From Symsagittifera roscoffensis (lineage: Eukaryota > Xenacoelomorpha > Acoela > Convolutidae), in contig NC_087067.1 in assembly GCF_963678635.1 (NCBI RefSeq), positions 11,517,716 to 11,581,715 of the forward strand: a stretch of DNA of 64,000 nt, given 5' to 3'. The stretch's first letter is position 1, and the number at the start of each line of letters is the position of its first letter. Shown piece by piece: positions 1-9,420 of this stretch. The position numbers and the translations under genes were made by a program. The notes under the pieces are model-generated. The model was not told the DNA's origin. It worked only from the letters and a program-made list of their open reading frames with translations, and did not search any database.

Positions 1-1308
1 CAACTCACGAGTATCCAGTGTCAGACAGAGAGTTCCTTGGAATTCGTGAGTGTTTGCCGAGTGCCTGAAGCACCATTCGGGCTAATAGCGGAAGCGATTT
101 TGGGCGGGCTACCGGTAAAAGCACTGGTGCATACGGGAGCTACGATCAACCTATTACGAAGCGAGGTGTACCATAATTTGACTACAGCCCCACCGTTACG
201 GCCCTACAAAGGGACACTAGAAACAGCGGATGGAAGGCAAGTGGGAGTCGAGGGATGGGTGACGGCTAACTTGAACCTAGGGTCGATCGACGATGAGGTC
301 GAAGCCCTGGTGGTGCCTGAGCTGAAAGCGGAAATGATCATAGGACTTCGGTCTTTAAAGGAGCATGAATGCTCGTTAGATTTCCGGTGTGACAACCTCT
401 GGACGGGACGGAAAGAGGGATCTATAGTTCCCCTGCAATCCGAAATATTGAAGGTGACCTCATACCCTAAACACCCGCCAGAGGACGATAATTACTGGGA
501 CGTAAGCTCGTCGCACAGTACCCCCTTAACCGAACCACACACTCCTCTTGGTGGGTCAAACGTTGAGTCATCATATGCAATGGGGGATGTTGTAGAAGGT
601 TGGCCCCCCGTCAGTCAGGACCACGAGGTGCAGGGAATGCAAGAGGAAGGGTCGATGGATTTTCAAGTACAGGCTAAACGACATCTAGATGAAGATATAG
701 AGAAAATTCTAGAACTAGCAGCTCCCGAGGTGACAGGAACGGAGAGGGACCGGCTGAAACAGTTGATCAGTACTTATGGAAATGTGTTCGCTTTGACAGA
801 TGCCGAACTTGGCCAAACTAAATTGGTGACACATCGGATTGATACTGGAGACTCGGGCCCTATCAAGATTCCCCCTCCCCATCGAACATCTCCCGCAAAG
901 ATGCCGATCATCAGGGACGAAGTTAAGAGCAAGCTGGAGAAAGGGGTGATCCAACCTTCAAAAAGCCCTTATAGTGCACCAATTGTCTTGCAAACGAAGA
1001 AAGACGGGAGTTGGCGGTTCTGTGTGGATTATCGGAAGCTGAATGATGTAACTCTCAAGGACGCATTTCTGATTCCGAAGATACATCAAACGTTCGATGC
1101 TCTTAACGGGCAGAAGTACTTATCTTCCCTCGACCTGGCGAGTGGGTATTGGCAAGTGCCTGTAGCCGAGAAAGACCGACACAAGACAGCCTTTGTGACA
1201 CCGGATGGAGGATTCTATGAGTACGTTATGATGCCCTTTGGGCTGTCCAATGCTCCGGGAACGTTCCAGCGCCTCATGAATGAATTGTTTCGGGACCTAT
1301 TGAAGTGA
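1..1308 (+). pseudogene. pol: Ty3/gypsy pol: aspartic protease and N-terminal half of reverse transcriptase (5' partial)
   Basis: The frame is open from base 1, so its true start lies outside the window. A retropepsin-like segment reads ALVHTGATINLL; the family motif has Asp before Thr-Gly, and here the codon at 130-132 is His, so the protease site looks dead. Downstream, reverse transcriptase blocks are clear: VDYRKLNDVT, SSLDLASGYWQVPV and MMPFGLSNAPGTFQ. The frame ends at a TGA at 1306-1308, just before the catalytic block, next to a 14-base near-duplication at about 1309-1322 that shifts the frame. The family call is secure from the reverse transcriptase blocks. The segment between protease and reverse transcriptase (about residues 135-260) is low in recognisable motifs. 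Confidence 0.9.
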
Positions 1309-1958
1309 ATGAATTGAAGTGGGCCCTAGTATTCCTCGATGATGTGCTGGTGTATAGCAAGTGCGAAGACAACCATTTTGCACACCTGAAGGCTACCTTC
1401 CAGCTACTAAGGGAGGCAAATTTGAAACTGAAGCCGAAGAAATGCAGGTTGGTACAGAAAGAGGTGACTTATTTGAGCCACTTAATTGGAAATGGTGGTA
1501 TCCAAGTGGATCCGAAGAAAGTTGAAGTGGTTGAAAACTGGCCAGTGCCCAAAACAGTTAAGGGGGTGAGGTCTTTCCTCGAATTATGCAATTACTACCG
1601 TCGATTTGTGAAGGACTTTGCTGGGATTGCGAGACCCCTGTCCTCTTTGACGAAAAAGAAGGTGCCCTTTATCTGGAACGACGAATGTCAGACAGCCTTC
1701 GATAGTCTACGGAAAGAGCTTATTACGGCCCCAGTTCTGGAATTTCCTGACTACACGGGAACCTTTATATTGGATACTGATGCGAGCAATACCAGCTTGG
1801 GCGCTGTACTCTCGAACGTCATCAACGGGGAGGAGAGACCACTTGTGTACACTAGCAGGGTACTATCAAAAACAGAGACGAATTACTCAACGACAAAACG
1901 AGAAGCCTTGGCTGTGGTGCAAGCGGTGAAATGGTTCAAACCCTACATCTGGGGGTAA
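1305..1958 (+). pseudogene. pol: Ty3/gypsy pol: C-terminal half of reverse transcriptase and start of RNase H
   Basis: This frame carries the reverse transcriptase catalytic block as VFLDDVLVYS, then the thumb region (LSHLIGNGGIQVDPKKV, YYRRFVKDFAGIARPL) typical of Ty3/gypsy elements. RNase H begins at FILDTDASNTSLGAVLSN, with the first catalytic Asp, and continues to TKREALAVVQAVKWF with the conserved Glu. The frame stops at 1956-1958 after a run of five G. It is in a different frame from the upstream protease segment and from the downstream RNase H end, so it cannot be translated as one product with either without frameshifting. Confidence 0.9.
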
Positions 1959-2475
1959 AATTTGTCCTTCGCACCGACCACTCCAGCCTTCAATGGCTCT
2001 TTAGGCAGAAGGAACCCGATGGAATGACCTTCCGAATGCAACAGCAACTTCAAGAGCTTGACTTCAATGTAGTCCACAGAGCTGGGGCTAAACATGGAAA
2101 CGCGGATGGTCTTTCCAGGATGCTAGAAGAAGGGCCCGACTGGATGCCAGGGGAGAAGGAGAAGGCATTCGGGTCTTGCCCAGAGCCCATGTCTCTCGAA
2201 TTGGCCTTACAGAAAGCAAAGCAGCACCAAGTCGAAACTGTCACAATGATCAGCGAGACCCAGGAAGAGAACGAGGAAAAAACGATTACCTGGGAACGGG
2301 CGCCCTCTGAAATATCGACTCTGCAAAAAGAGGATGACGCGATGTCTCAGGTGTTCTATTGGACGGAGTTGGAAGGCGACGCGGGCGATATGCCATCTCT
2401 GGGGACAAACCTCATTCCCAAAGAGCAAGCGATACAGTACGGACCTGAGGCCCTAGCTTACTGGTCTAGATGGAA
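1931..2475 (+). pseudogene. pol: Ty3/gypsy pol: C-terminal RNase H and linker to integrase
   Basis: The segment starts inside the RNase H domain: FVLRTDHSSLQWL holds the third catalytic Asp, and VVHRAGAKHGNADGLSR is the usual end of the Ty3/gypsy RNase H domain. The following acidic linker of about 120 residues has no recognised fold. The frame stays open to 2677, but protein similarity moves to another frame near 2470, so I end the meaningful part there. This is one of four frame changes in pol. Confidence 0.85.
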
Positions 2476-2750
2476 CGAACTAAGTATCCGAGGGGGGTGC
2501 TCTATAAAAATTGGTTCCCAAGGGATGACTTGTGTCCGATATTGCAGACGATTGTTCCTGCAACCGGGAGGAAGGAGATCCTCAACAAGCTGCACTCCTC
2601 GCAGATTAGCGGCGGACACTTTGCAGTTGAGAAGACCCTCGCTCGAATTCGTCAACGGTTCTGGTGGCCCACCATGAGGACAGACATGGAGAAGAAGAAA
2701 CAATGGTGCCTCACTTGTGCAGCGCGGAGCACAGGAGAAAAAAAGAGGGT
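2470..2750 (+). pseudogene. pol: Ty3/gypsy integrase N-terminal zinc-binding domain
   Basis: The frame shows the H2C2 zinc-binding layout: LNKLHSS then GGHFAVEKT, then IRQRFWWPTM and QWCLTCAARS. The spacing His, His, Cys, Cys and the FWWP block are typical of Ty3/gypsy and retroviral integrases. Similarity leaves this frame at about 2745 and continues in the frame that begins at 2664. The frame itself runs to 2796. Confidence 0.85.
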
Positions 2751-4058
2751 CGCTGGGCGGGGATCCGATTCAACACATTGGCGGCGGACATCCTAGGGCC
2801 CGTGACGTTGGCAGCAAAGTCTCGTGCGAAGCACATCTTAGTGATGACGGACTTGTTCACGAAGTATGCAATTGCCGTCCCACTTGCATCCACGGATTCG
2901 GCAGAGGTGGCCCGGGAGATAGTCGAGAACTGGGTACTCAAGTTTGGGGCACCAAACATCCTGCACACCGATCAAGGGAAGAACTTTGGGAGCAATCTCA
3001 TCCTCGAAATGTGCCCACTGCTGGGGATCGATAAATCCCGCACATCCCCGTACCACACCCAAGGCAATGGGCAGGTAGAACGTCATAATAGGGTAATTGC
3101 GGACGTCATTTCAAAGTACTGCGCGGACAACCCCCGGACATGGGATACAGTATTGCCCTACTTGAATTTCGTCTATAATACTACCATCCACCGAACAACC
3201 GGTGCGACCCCTTTCAATCTAGTACATGGACAGGAATGCCAGTACCCAATTGACCTGTTCTACCCAAAACCCTACGACGAAGTTCCGACACAGGATGGGT
3301 TTGTAGAATGGCTCGACGAACAATTCCGAGACGCCCATAGCAGCGCTCTAGAGCTACTGGGAACTAATCAGCGACGCCAGAAGGATCAATATCGGAAAAG
3401 AGTTCACGGAGAACCGTACGCGACGGGAGACAAAGTGTGGTTTTGGGCGAAAGAGAAGATAAAGTCGAAGAAGTTCTTCTTACCATGGGATGGGCCCTAT
3501 GTGGTCTTGGCCAAAGTCTCTGAAGTGAATTACAAGGTGGCCAAACCCTCCACCCCCGCAAAGGTCCGGTATTTGCATTTTAACATGTTGAAACCGTATG
3601 TGGAGGAGAACCCGCAATCCAACGAGGCTTCCCGCTCTAAGCGTCCGACCCCTTCACGGTCGGTCAGATTCTTTGACGACCCTGGAATTAGAGACGACGA
3701 ATTAGAAAATTTGGAATTGGCTATTGGAGAGACCCACGAGTTAATACCATTGAGGTTACCTACCCCACGACTAACTCCGAATGCCCGGTTGAACGACAAA
3801 CCCCTAGAGAGCCCTAACCCAATAGAGGATCCGAACCAAATCGAAGCCGAAGTAGTGGAGACTTACGACGCAGCCGAACTGGAGACCAGAAGGGAAGACG
3901 ACCATACGAACGCGCCAGCGGACCAGGAACTTGCTCCACCAGAACCTAACGAATCCTTGGAGTTGAGGGGAGAGCACGAGGCAGAGGGCGAGGGCCGACC
4001 TAGTCGTAGACGGCGACCTCCTGTTCGCTTTGGGATTGACGAGCTCGAGCGGGGCTAA
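2664..4058 (+). pseudogene. pol: Ty3/gypsy integrase catalytic core, GPY/F module and C-terminal tail
   Basis: The DDE catalytic residues are all visible: LAADILGP (first Asp), ILHTDQGKNFGS (second Asp) and GNGQVERHNR (Glu). Around them are the usual blocks TDLFTKYAIAVPL and YNTTIHRTTGATPFNL. Near residue 270 the GPY/F module appears as LPWDGPYVVL. After it comes a tail of about 150 residues, acidic in the middle and ending in an arginine cluster (RPSRRRRPPVRFG). The stop is TAA at 4056-4058. The first 80 or so bases overlap the zinc-domain frame and are probably not meaningful in this frame. The domain itself is the best preserved part of pol. Confidence 0.9.
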
Positions 4059-4329
4059 CTCCAACTCCAATCAGATAAACACTATTAAAACTTTCTTTCC
4101 CCATTATACCTATTAGCTAGATAAATTTTAAAACATTTAGGACCTTCAAAAAAAAAATTGCTATAACTTCAGAAAGGGGAGACCAAAACTTAAAACTTAA
4201 GGGAAATATTTAATGAAATTAATGGATATAGTTTAATGGTTATAGGCTTTCCAAATTCCAGGGGAACATCAGATACTTAGGGATGCGACGGTCTTATTCA
4301 TTTAGTTTTTTTTTATTATTGCTGTTTAG
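4059..4329 (+). promoter_or_regulatory. pol-env spacer ending in a candidate splice acceptor for env
   Basis: No coding frame is seen here. The last 30 bases are a strong pyrimidine tract followed by TTTAG at 4325-4329. The env frame opens right after it: the frame has a stop at 4327-4329 and is open from 4330. There is no in-frame ATG before the hydrophobic signal region. Errantivirus env genes are known to be expressed from a spliced mRNA. I infer that env here takes its start codon from an upstream leader exon joined at 4330. Confidence 0.5.
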
Positions 4330-4974
4330 ATCGTAAATTGTAATCTACATTTGAACTCATGGCTGGTCGGGCTGGCAATCCTCTTGCTACTTGGAGTCTT
4401 GCCCTCATCGGCAGTGACGATCAACCATAACGCCGGAGCAGTGTTCATGGCGGAGACTCCCATCATCATTGCGAGCGCAATGGAAACATCTTGGGTTTCG
4501 GTACCATTCCCCGTGGACCCTGCGATTAATCGGACACTCCTCGATATAGCCTTCCAGGAACATCAGTATATGTTGGCAGATCGCTGGAAAGAATGGGTTG
4601 GCAAGATCTGCGGTGACAACATCACTACGGAAGCATTTGTGAATCTAACCTACCTGGCATTCAAAGGCATTGAGTACGAAATTAGTGAAATAGAGGCCGT
4701 GCTCTACGAGATGAAGAACCGAGCTACGACCTTCGTCGACAAGCACAAAAAGAGCTCCACGAGAGCAAAAAGGTGGATCAAGCCAGCGCTGGGAGGATTT
4801 GCGACCGCCATAGTATTAGCTCCGATACTCAAGGAAGGGTTTTGTCACTACTTCTCCTTCTTTGGTCTCTGCGATGGAGAATCGAACTTGGACGTGCTGG
4901 GCAACGAAGCTTCGTTCTTGGATGGGGCTGTCCGGACCATCGTACTCGAAACCGGGGAGAGGTTGCATCTTTAG
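4330..4974 (+). pseudogene. env: Env, N-terminal part: signal region, receptor-side domain, furin-like site, fusion peptide
   Basis: The frame begins with a hydrophobic signal-like segment (LVGLAILLLLGVLPSSA) and then an ectodomain with three N-glycosylation sequons (NRT, NIT, NLT). At 4762-4773 lies RAKR, a furin-type cleavage site, followed at once by a glycine- and alanine-rich hydrophobic stretch (ALGGFATAIVLAPIL). That is the layout of a class I fusion protein, as in errantivirus and baculovirus F proteins. The frame is cut by TAG at 4972-4974. The downstream env segment is in the same frame, so this is a single in-frame stop rather than a frameshift. Which env family it belongs to cannot be settled from sequence reading alone. 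Confidence 0.8.
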
Positions 4975-5739
4975 GGCCACTCTCTTAACAAGACGCAGAC
5001 CCAGCTGAAAATGATATCGCACGACTCGAATGCAAACTTCGAACTGTTCAGGGAATTATTGAGGCATGTTCTAGGTGGGACTGACGACCAACGAAAGGAG
5101 AAAAGGGCCTGTAAGATGTATAACTGGAACTCGCTCTATGGACAAACATTGAAGTATTCCACAGTGATTGCGAACCACTCAGCGACTTTTGACACCATCA
5201 GAGCCGAACTGATAGCGTTCAAAATGCCAGTACAAAATTACGGGTATATCTTGGACGATGCGTTGAAGTTGTGCCCTCAGGAGGTGATTCTTCTGCCAGA
5301 AATCCCCACGGTGTACATGGACGACTCAACTTATTTGGTAACTTCACGGGACGATGATTATACGCTTTTCAACTACAGCAGAGGAGCTAAGGAGAGGGGT
5401 GAACCCATATCCGGTTGCAGAAGTTGCCTTCTACGACCCAGTTGCGATGGTAGGATCGAAACGCCAGATGGTGCTTTGGTTCTAGTGCCAGACCCACGGA
5501 CCTGCCAGTACGAGACTGGATTAACGGTGACGATCAGACAACACCCGTTGATCCGGACCTTGTTCCCAGGAGTCATGATACCGGAGATCTTACGAGAGCA
5601 GGCGAGGAGTGAGATGGTCGAAGCACTCCGACTCAATCTGATCAAGTTGCCAGAGGGGTCGGTGGACGAGGAAGCCCTATCGGAGATTGCCAAGCCCTTT
5701 GCTGATGAAATTTTACGTAAACACACCGCTTTTCATTGA
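4975..5739 (+). pseudogene. env: Env, middle part: heptad-repeat region and cysteine cluster
   Basis: This segment continues in the same frame after the TAG. Its start (NKTQTQLKMISHDSN) carries another sequon and looks helical, as expected for the first heptad repeat behind a fusion peptide. A cysteine cluster CRSCLLRPSC follows at about 5416-5445, with another Cys in RTCQYE. The C-terminal part (LREQARSEMVEALRLNL) is helical and could be the second heptad repeat. A TGA at 5737-5739 ends it, again in frame with the next segment. The first ATG in the segment is at 5011, but nothing suggests independent translation. Confidence 0.75.
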
Positions 5740-6228
5740 CAGATGATGCGCAGTGGACCTGTGCAACTGGGACTGGTGATCTGGCTGTTGGTCGCAGTCT
5801 TTTTAATATTAGGCTGCGTGCACTGGCGTTGTTTTTCAAGGAGGGCGCGTTTACTGGGAATTAATATGCGTCGCCAACGAGGCGCGGACTTCGATGACTC
5901 CTATTGCTGTGCGCCACTAGGACGACATCGAGGGGTGCCGCCACCTAGATATGACCCCAACTACGAGGGTGGATCACAGAGACCCAACAGTTATCCCCAG
6001 GGACCCTCCAGAGATGATTCGTTCTCTGGGCAGATATACCTACCCCCCAGAGTATCCGCTAGCTCATCATTCGATGAAGTGAACCTTACAAGGACCACAG
6101 AGGGAAGTGCGGCGTCGAGCACACCGCTGATGGGACGAGGCTTTAACTATATGCGAGGCAAGTGGAAGGGGGTTTCTGGACGTGGACCCCGGATCGGTAC
6201 AAGCGCGCTGATGGACACCACTCTGTGA
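5740..6228 (+). pseudogene. env: Env, C-terminal part: transmembrane segment and cytoplasmic tail with a PPxY motif
   Basis: Still in the same frame, this segment has one strong membrane span (LGLVIWLLVAVFLILGC) at about 5765-5820, followed by basic residues and cysteines. The tail of about 130 residues is hydrophilic and rich in Pro, Ser, Tyr and Arg. It contains PPPRY at 5938-5952, which matches the PPxY late-domain pattern that recruits Nedd4-type ubiquitin ligases in retroviral budding. Stop TGA is at 6226-6228. The position of the span at the end of the env frame fits a single-pass type I envelope protein. Confidence 0.75.
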
Positions 6229-6236
6229 GGAGGGGA
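6227..6236 (+). other. candidate polypurine tract directly after env, followed by TG
   Basis: GAGGAGGGGA sits right at the env stop and is followed by TGTTGAAG at 6237. Retroviral LTRs usually begin with TG just after the polypurine tract, so 6237 is one candidate start of the 3' LTR. A second, longer purine tract at 7678 competes with it. Confidence 0.35.
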
Positions 6237-6349
6237 TGTTGAAGCGACCAGGAGGGTGAGAACCAGTCCGACCGGTTGTGAGTCTAAGACATTTTATATA
6301 TTCATAAATTCAATATAATGCTCATCGTATTCGGTGCTACTATACTAGG

Positions 6350-6426
6350 GTGTGACCCCACCTCATGGATATCACTACTTCGATTCAAACATTCATATGT
6401 ATCTAAACGGATGAGGTAGGATCACA
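6350..6426 (+). repeat. imperfect inverted repeat (RNA hairpin candidate) downstream of env
   Basis: The left arm GGTGTGACCCCACCTCAT and the reverse complement of the right arm differ at only two of 18 positions. The loop is about 40 bases. Within an element transcript this would fold into a stem. Confidence 0.6.
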
Positions 6427-6670
6427 CCGTGAGGAGTAACTTGATAGCAGTCATGTCCCCGAGTCAGCTCAGCTGACCCCTCATTCATGGTATAACCATA
6501 CGTGCTTTTATTTGACGGGGACTGACTAGAGGTTTGCGATCACACGATACAATTTAGTAGGATGCGTTAGGCGACGTTAAAGAAGTTGAGGGACATTAAT
6601 GACTTAATCAGGTTAATTTAGCGCAAACTCAGGCTAATACATAGCATACAAGACTTTCGAGGCCAGGCTT

Positions 6671-6741
6671 GCAGGTTAACCGACGAACATGACAGATTGT
6701 GTTTGACCCACCCAGAGGTTAACCGACGAACATGACAGATT
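6671..6741 (+). repeat. two direct copies of a 26-base motif
   Basis: The string starting AGGTTAACCGACGAACATG and ending in ACAGATT occurs at about 6673 and again at about 6716, with 17 unrelated bases between copies. Its role is unknown. Confidence 0.8.
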
Positions 6742-7011
6742 ACAATCTTAAGTAAAAGCAACCGATTGATTGACGGGCCGTTGTGTCGCCTCGATACGAA
6801 CATCTGAACAGGTGAAGATAAGGGAAAAGAGAACCACGAAGGCTGAAACCGTGCATTGTTACTATCAAAAATCAGTCGTTAAGGAACCGTCGAATTTTAA
6901 TAAATTCTCTAAGTTACCAAAAGAAAAAAAAGTTGCCAAAACCTCAATTTTGTGGAGATACTTCATCCTCCGAGCCGTCTTCACCATCCCAGACTACCAG
7001 GAAGAAGATGA

Positions 7012-7527
7012 GTATTGAGTGGTGCCTCCCTGCACCTGTTGGCAGACACCGCCTCCTGGCATGAGTTCCGGTTGTTTCTGCGGGGGCATGGTGCCCCAAG
7101 GCCTTTCCGACACTACTCTAGAGTCGAAGAGACGGTGCCGGATGTGAGCACATCTCTCTGGAAGTTCAATCCGGGGGAGCCCGATCTGGAGAGTTGCTCA
7201 ACTGCGGGCCAATTTCATGTACATGAGCCCACCCGTGACCCGGCAACTGACACTTGCTCGACCGAGGGTCAACCGCCTTCGGAGAAGTCTGGGCGGGAGA
7301 GATTTCTCAGTTGGGAGAGTGATGAGGACTCTGCAAGCAGTCCTCATCACTCTAGAAGGTCTAGGAGGAGGAGGCCCAGTGATAGGCCCAAAATTAGGGA
7401 CCTCTTTGACGAAATCAGACATACCATTAGGGAGGAGGAATATCGGGCGCTCCAGGCCCAATGGGGAGAGGGGAATTGGTCAGACGAATATGACGAATCC
7501 TCAACCAATTCGGGGGCCGAAAGTTAG
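7012..7527 (+). CDS. post-env open frame with arginine-rich stretch; unrecognised accessory or gag-like protein
   Basis: The frame is open from 7012 after a TGA and closes at TAG 7525-7527, about 170 codons. No ATG stands at the start; the first codons are TTG AGT GGT, so it may need a spliced leader or may be a remnant. The composition is protein-like: aromatic and charged at the start, then two similar blocks (CSTAGQ and CSTEGQ). These are followed by an acidic Ser-rich part (SWESDEDSASS), a basic cluster SRRSRRRRPSDRPK, a helical stretch IRDLFDEIRHTIREEEYRAL, and an acidic end. Arginine-rich motifs of this kind bind RNA and direct nuclear import in Rev- and Rex-like proteins, but I see no sequence homology to those. 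It lies between env and the second purine tract, or inside the LTR if the LTR starts at 6237. It could also be a displaced gag piece. Confidence 0.5.
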   Translation, partial: VLSGASLHLLADTASWHEFRLFLRGHGAPRPFRHYSRVEETVPDVSTSLWKFNPGEPDLESCSTAGQFHVHEPTRDPATDTCSTEGQPPSEKSGRERFLSWESDEDSASSPHHSRRSRRRRPSDRPKIRDLFDEIRHTIREEEYRALQAQWGEGNWSDEYDESSTNSGAES

Positions 7528-7677
7528 GAGAGGACAGTTTATAAACTCTCGCTAATAACCAAGGAATTTATAGAGGAAGGAACTGATTAAACTTATAGCT
7601 TAAACTTAAACTTAACTATAGCTTACACCTAAACAAAGTATAGATTGTATATAGTGAGTAATTCAGTATTTAATGGT

Positions 7678-7699
7678 AAAAAAAGGGGGGAGAGAAAAA
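7678..7699 (+). other. long polypurine tract, second candidate for the 3' LTR boundary
   Basis: Seven A, six G, AGAG and five A form an uninterrupted 22-base purine run, the best plus-strand primer candidate in the region. The sequence after it starts CCTAACATTA, without the usual TG. The TATA and AATAAA signals that follow are consistent with an LTR starting here. Confidence 0.45.
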
Positions 7700-8015
7700 C
7701 CTAACATTATGCGGGAGAATAATAGACTAGAAGGGAAGACTGTAGAATTGGTAATTCTAGCAAATTTTCGATTTAGCGTATTTTCTGCTTGGATATCGTT
7801 ACCTTGGTTTAAGTTTAGGTATTTCATTTCTCGTTATGAGGTCTAAATATAAAAACCTAGAAAAACCTAACATTATTCGGGAGAATAATAGACTAGAAAG
7901 GAAGACTGTAGAATATGTAATTCTAGCAAATTTTCGACTTAGCGTATTTTCTGCTTGGGTATCGTTACCTTGGTTTAAGCTTAGGTATTTCATTTCTCGT
8001 TATGAGGTCTAAATA
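7695..8015 (+). repeat. tandem duplication of a unit of about 155 bp (period 166)
   Basis: The segment from 7695 to 7849 (AAAAACCTAACATTATGCGG onwards) is repeated at 7861-8015 with few substitutions, for example ATGCGG versus ATTCGG. Both copies end in GAGGTCTAAATA. Such duplications are common in the U3 region of LTRs, where they can act as repeated enhancers. Confidence 0.9.
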
Positions 8016-8266
8016 GCTTAATCGGATGGCTGTTAGCTAAGGGTAAACAAAGTAGAAAGATTGAAAAGTGGACTTAAAGCTAAATAAAGTAGTAGAAATA
8101 AAATTGAAGAAAAATGCACTTTTACCCGGACATTTCCCCCTCTAACTCTGGCTGGGATTAAGAAAATGGAAAACGGCTTATACCTGTAGGTAGCTAATTG
8201 CTATGGGATTGTACATGCACGGAATTATGTGCCTAGGGTAAATTGGGTCATGGGGCTACTACCGAG

Positions 8267-8273
8267 TATAAAA
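8267..8273 (+). promoter_or_regulatory. TATA box candidate in the 3' LTR region
   Basis: TATAAAA stands alone in a GC-richer context (ACCGAGTATAAAAGC). If it is the LTR promoter, transcription would start near 8298. Confidence 0.4.
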
Positions 8274-8949
8274 GCAAAACTTACCCCCGACCGTGTATTT
8301 TATCCTAACATGATAGGGAAAACATTAGTAAATTTGGTACAAAATCGGGTTATGATTAGTTTATTGGGATCGTACGACTTTGGTGCTTGGGTCAGGATTT
8401 GACACCGAAGTCAGCTGGTATTTAAGTAAGTAGCGAAGGGGGATTTAACTGATAAGAATCATACGACTTCGGTTACTTACCCGATTTACGATACCAACCG
8501 CAGGGGGATGTATTTATGAAACGTGAACAAGTCGATAAAAACCCCGGACTTGGAACCCGGTCTGCTTTGACAGGGGGAGTAGGTAAAAGGAAAAACCATA
8601 GGGGGCGGTTGTGCTTAAGGGGATGACAACACCGATATGAAGTGGCGTGATTTTAACAAAAACGGAGCGCAAATAGAGATAAGAAGTGGAGGTTCGAGAG
8701 CGGATTTTGAAGAGAGAATGAGTTAACGAACGTAAGATTCAGTAGATCCTAGTTGTGGTCGCTATCTGAACTCATCAGTTAATTGTTTCACAGCGAGTGA
8801 AGTAAGAACGCAAGTCGAAGTGCCTTGTGGAATATTAGTTAGAGTAGAAGCTAGCAAAAGTCAGAGAGCTTAGTCGACGCGTGTACTGACCGAGTACGCA
8901 GAAGAAATTGTTAAGCGTGTACAGATCGCAAACCATTCTGTTGTATATT

Positions 8950-8955
8950 AATAAA
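8950..8955 (+). terminator. polyadenylation signal candidate in the 3' LTR region
   Basis: AATAAA lies about 680 bases downstream of the TATA candidate, in the order expected for U3-R. This would imply an unusually long R region. Confidence 0.3.
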
Positions 8956-9420
8956 TTATACTCTGGCCGAACTAGTAGGCCCTTTGTATTCGGACTTATA
9001 TATATTGAATTCATTTGCAAAAAAGGAATTCTTTGTACGCGACTTCAAGCGAGATATAGCGAGCAATAGCATCACTGACCAAGGGGGAGCAATAGAATAC
9101 ATTAGAGGACAACTCACCACTAACATAACCCTTTCGGGATTGTCGTTAATACCGAGCCTTAGTGCCCCCTGCTTAAGCAAACGGTAAAAGGGATAGCTTC
9201 GCAAGACCGTGTGTGGAAGAGTAGAAGAGTAGACAAGTGAACAGAGTAAGCGATTGCACGCCAAATAGACAAAATTGAAGATATTAGACAATTGGTTTGG
9301 CCACGAAAAATCAAGAAAAAAACTGGGTTGTGCAATCTGCAACGAAGCCTTTTTTTCTTTATTATGGATTCCACTGCTGAAACTTTTTGTAAACAATCGA
9401 TCCAACTCTTGCCTAACAAT

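Larger units (their letters stand above)
1..9420 (+). mobile_element. 3' part of an env-bearing Ty3/gypsy retrovirus-like element, degenerate
   Basis: The order protease, reverse transcriptase, RNase H, integrase, env, 3' region is that of a Ty3/gypsy element that has an envelope gene, as in errantiviruses and the Tor elements of larvaceans. The left side is cut by the window edge, so gag and the 5' LTR are not visible. Base composition is clearly richer in G+C and poorer in A/T homopolymers than the flank, and this difference fades near 9.2-9.4 kb, which is why I place the right end there. The exact end is not resolved because no second LTR copy or target duplication can be compared. Pol has at least four frame breaks and env has two in-frame stops, so this copy is not intact. 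Confidence 0.85.
8016..9420 (+). other. rest of the element's 3' region (probable R/U5), non-coding
   Basis: There is no convincing coding frame on either strand; the long minus-strand frame at 8956-9429 has no protein features. The composition stays element-like until roughly 9.2-9.4 kb. I could not find the LTR end or a target-site duplication. Confidence 0.4.

Noticed and set aside
7217-7555. Alternative frame overlapping the post-env frame
   Set aside because: Composition is less protein-like and it lacks the ordered acidic, basic and helical parts of the other frame.
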